Positions 63,952-64,000 of a stretch of 64,000 nt of DNA are shown here, one piece after another (positions within the stretch are counted from its first letter, which is position 1; each line of letters begins with the position of its first letter). The position numbers and the translations under genes were made by a program. Below the pieces are notes generated by a model. It was not told the DNA's origin and ran no database searches. It was given only the letters and a program-made list of their open reading frames with translations. The DNA is from Tubulanus polymorphus (Eukaryota > Nemertea > Palaeonemertea > Tubulaniformes > Tubulanidae), in NCBI RefSeq assembly GCF_964204645.1, contig NC_134032.1, positions 5,701,175-5,765,174 on the forward strand, in the 5' to 3' direction.

Positions 63952-64000
63952 ACGCACAATAGAATGAATGATTCCTTGATCTCTAAAAACTGACCACACA

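Overview
The window is one stretch of an animal nuclear genome. Almost all of its coding content is a single large plus-strand gene, a p160/SRC-family nuclear receptor coactivator (NCOA1/2/3 orthologue, related to insect Taiman). I traced 25 coding exons from the bHLH domain (1252) to the stop codon (63951). All junctions are GT-AG and the reading phase is consistent at every one. The N-terminal start codon lies upstream of the window. The visible part encodes about 2,181 residues, against roughly 1,400-1,460 for vertebrate SRC proteins. Residue numbers below count from the first complete codon in the window (Lys, 1253-1255).

Protein order: bHLH (about 1-58), PAS-A (about 83-200), PAS-B (about 235-362), a Ser/Pro-rich linker (363-680), four closely spaced LXXLL nuclear-receptor boxes (747-900), a long Gln/Ser/Asn-rich region with further LXXLL motifs and a recognisable CBP/p300-binding AD1 segment (1369-1393), Gln-rich tracts (1546-2023), and a C-terminal tail ending in the SRC-1-type motif LLQQLL. 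The family's known role is to bind ligand-loaded nuclear receptors and recruit CBP/p300 and other chromatin modifiers in the nucleus.

Organism: an invertebrate metazoan, AT-rich, with long repeat-filled introns and many TIR elements, Penelope-like relics and repeats of the pearl/DINE-1 style. A marine invertebrate, perhaps lophotrochozoan or non-vertebrate deuterostome, fits, but I cannot name the clade.

Layout: 1-9458 has the first exons with large introns, one full repeat of family A and a Penelope-like GIY-YIG relic. 9459-23139 holds two small PAS exons separated by dense, nested repeats; the 81-bp exon at 13826 sits between two copies of one repeat family. 23140-26851 carries PAS-B and the linker. 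26852-39050 carries the receptor-interaction and AD1 exons. 39051-63951 carries the Gln-rich C-terminal exons, separated by introns with nested piggyBac-like, Harbinger-like, Mutator-like, pogo-like and fold-back elements. Several introns begin with a minisatellite close to the 5' splice site.

I saw no second host gene, no convincing tRNA or rRNA gene and no CRISPR. The most unusual material is the repeat biology: elements with a 5' hairpin, internal 154-bp tandem units and a CTAGTT/CTTGTT end; a 1.2-kb near-perfect fold-back element with an 8-bp target duplication inside a TTAA element; and insertions that can be proven from empty paralogous sites in the same window.
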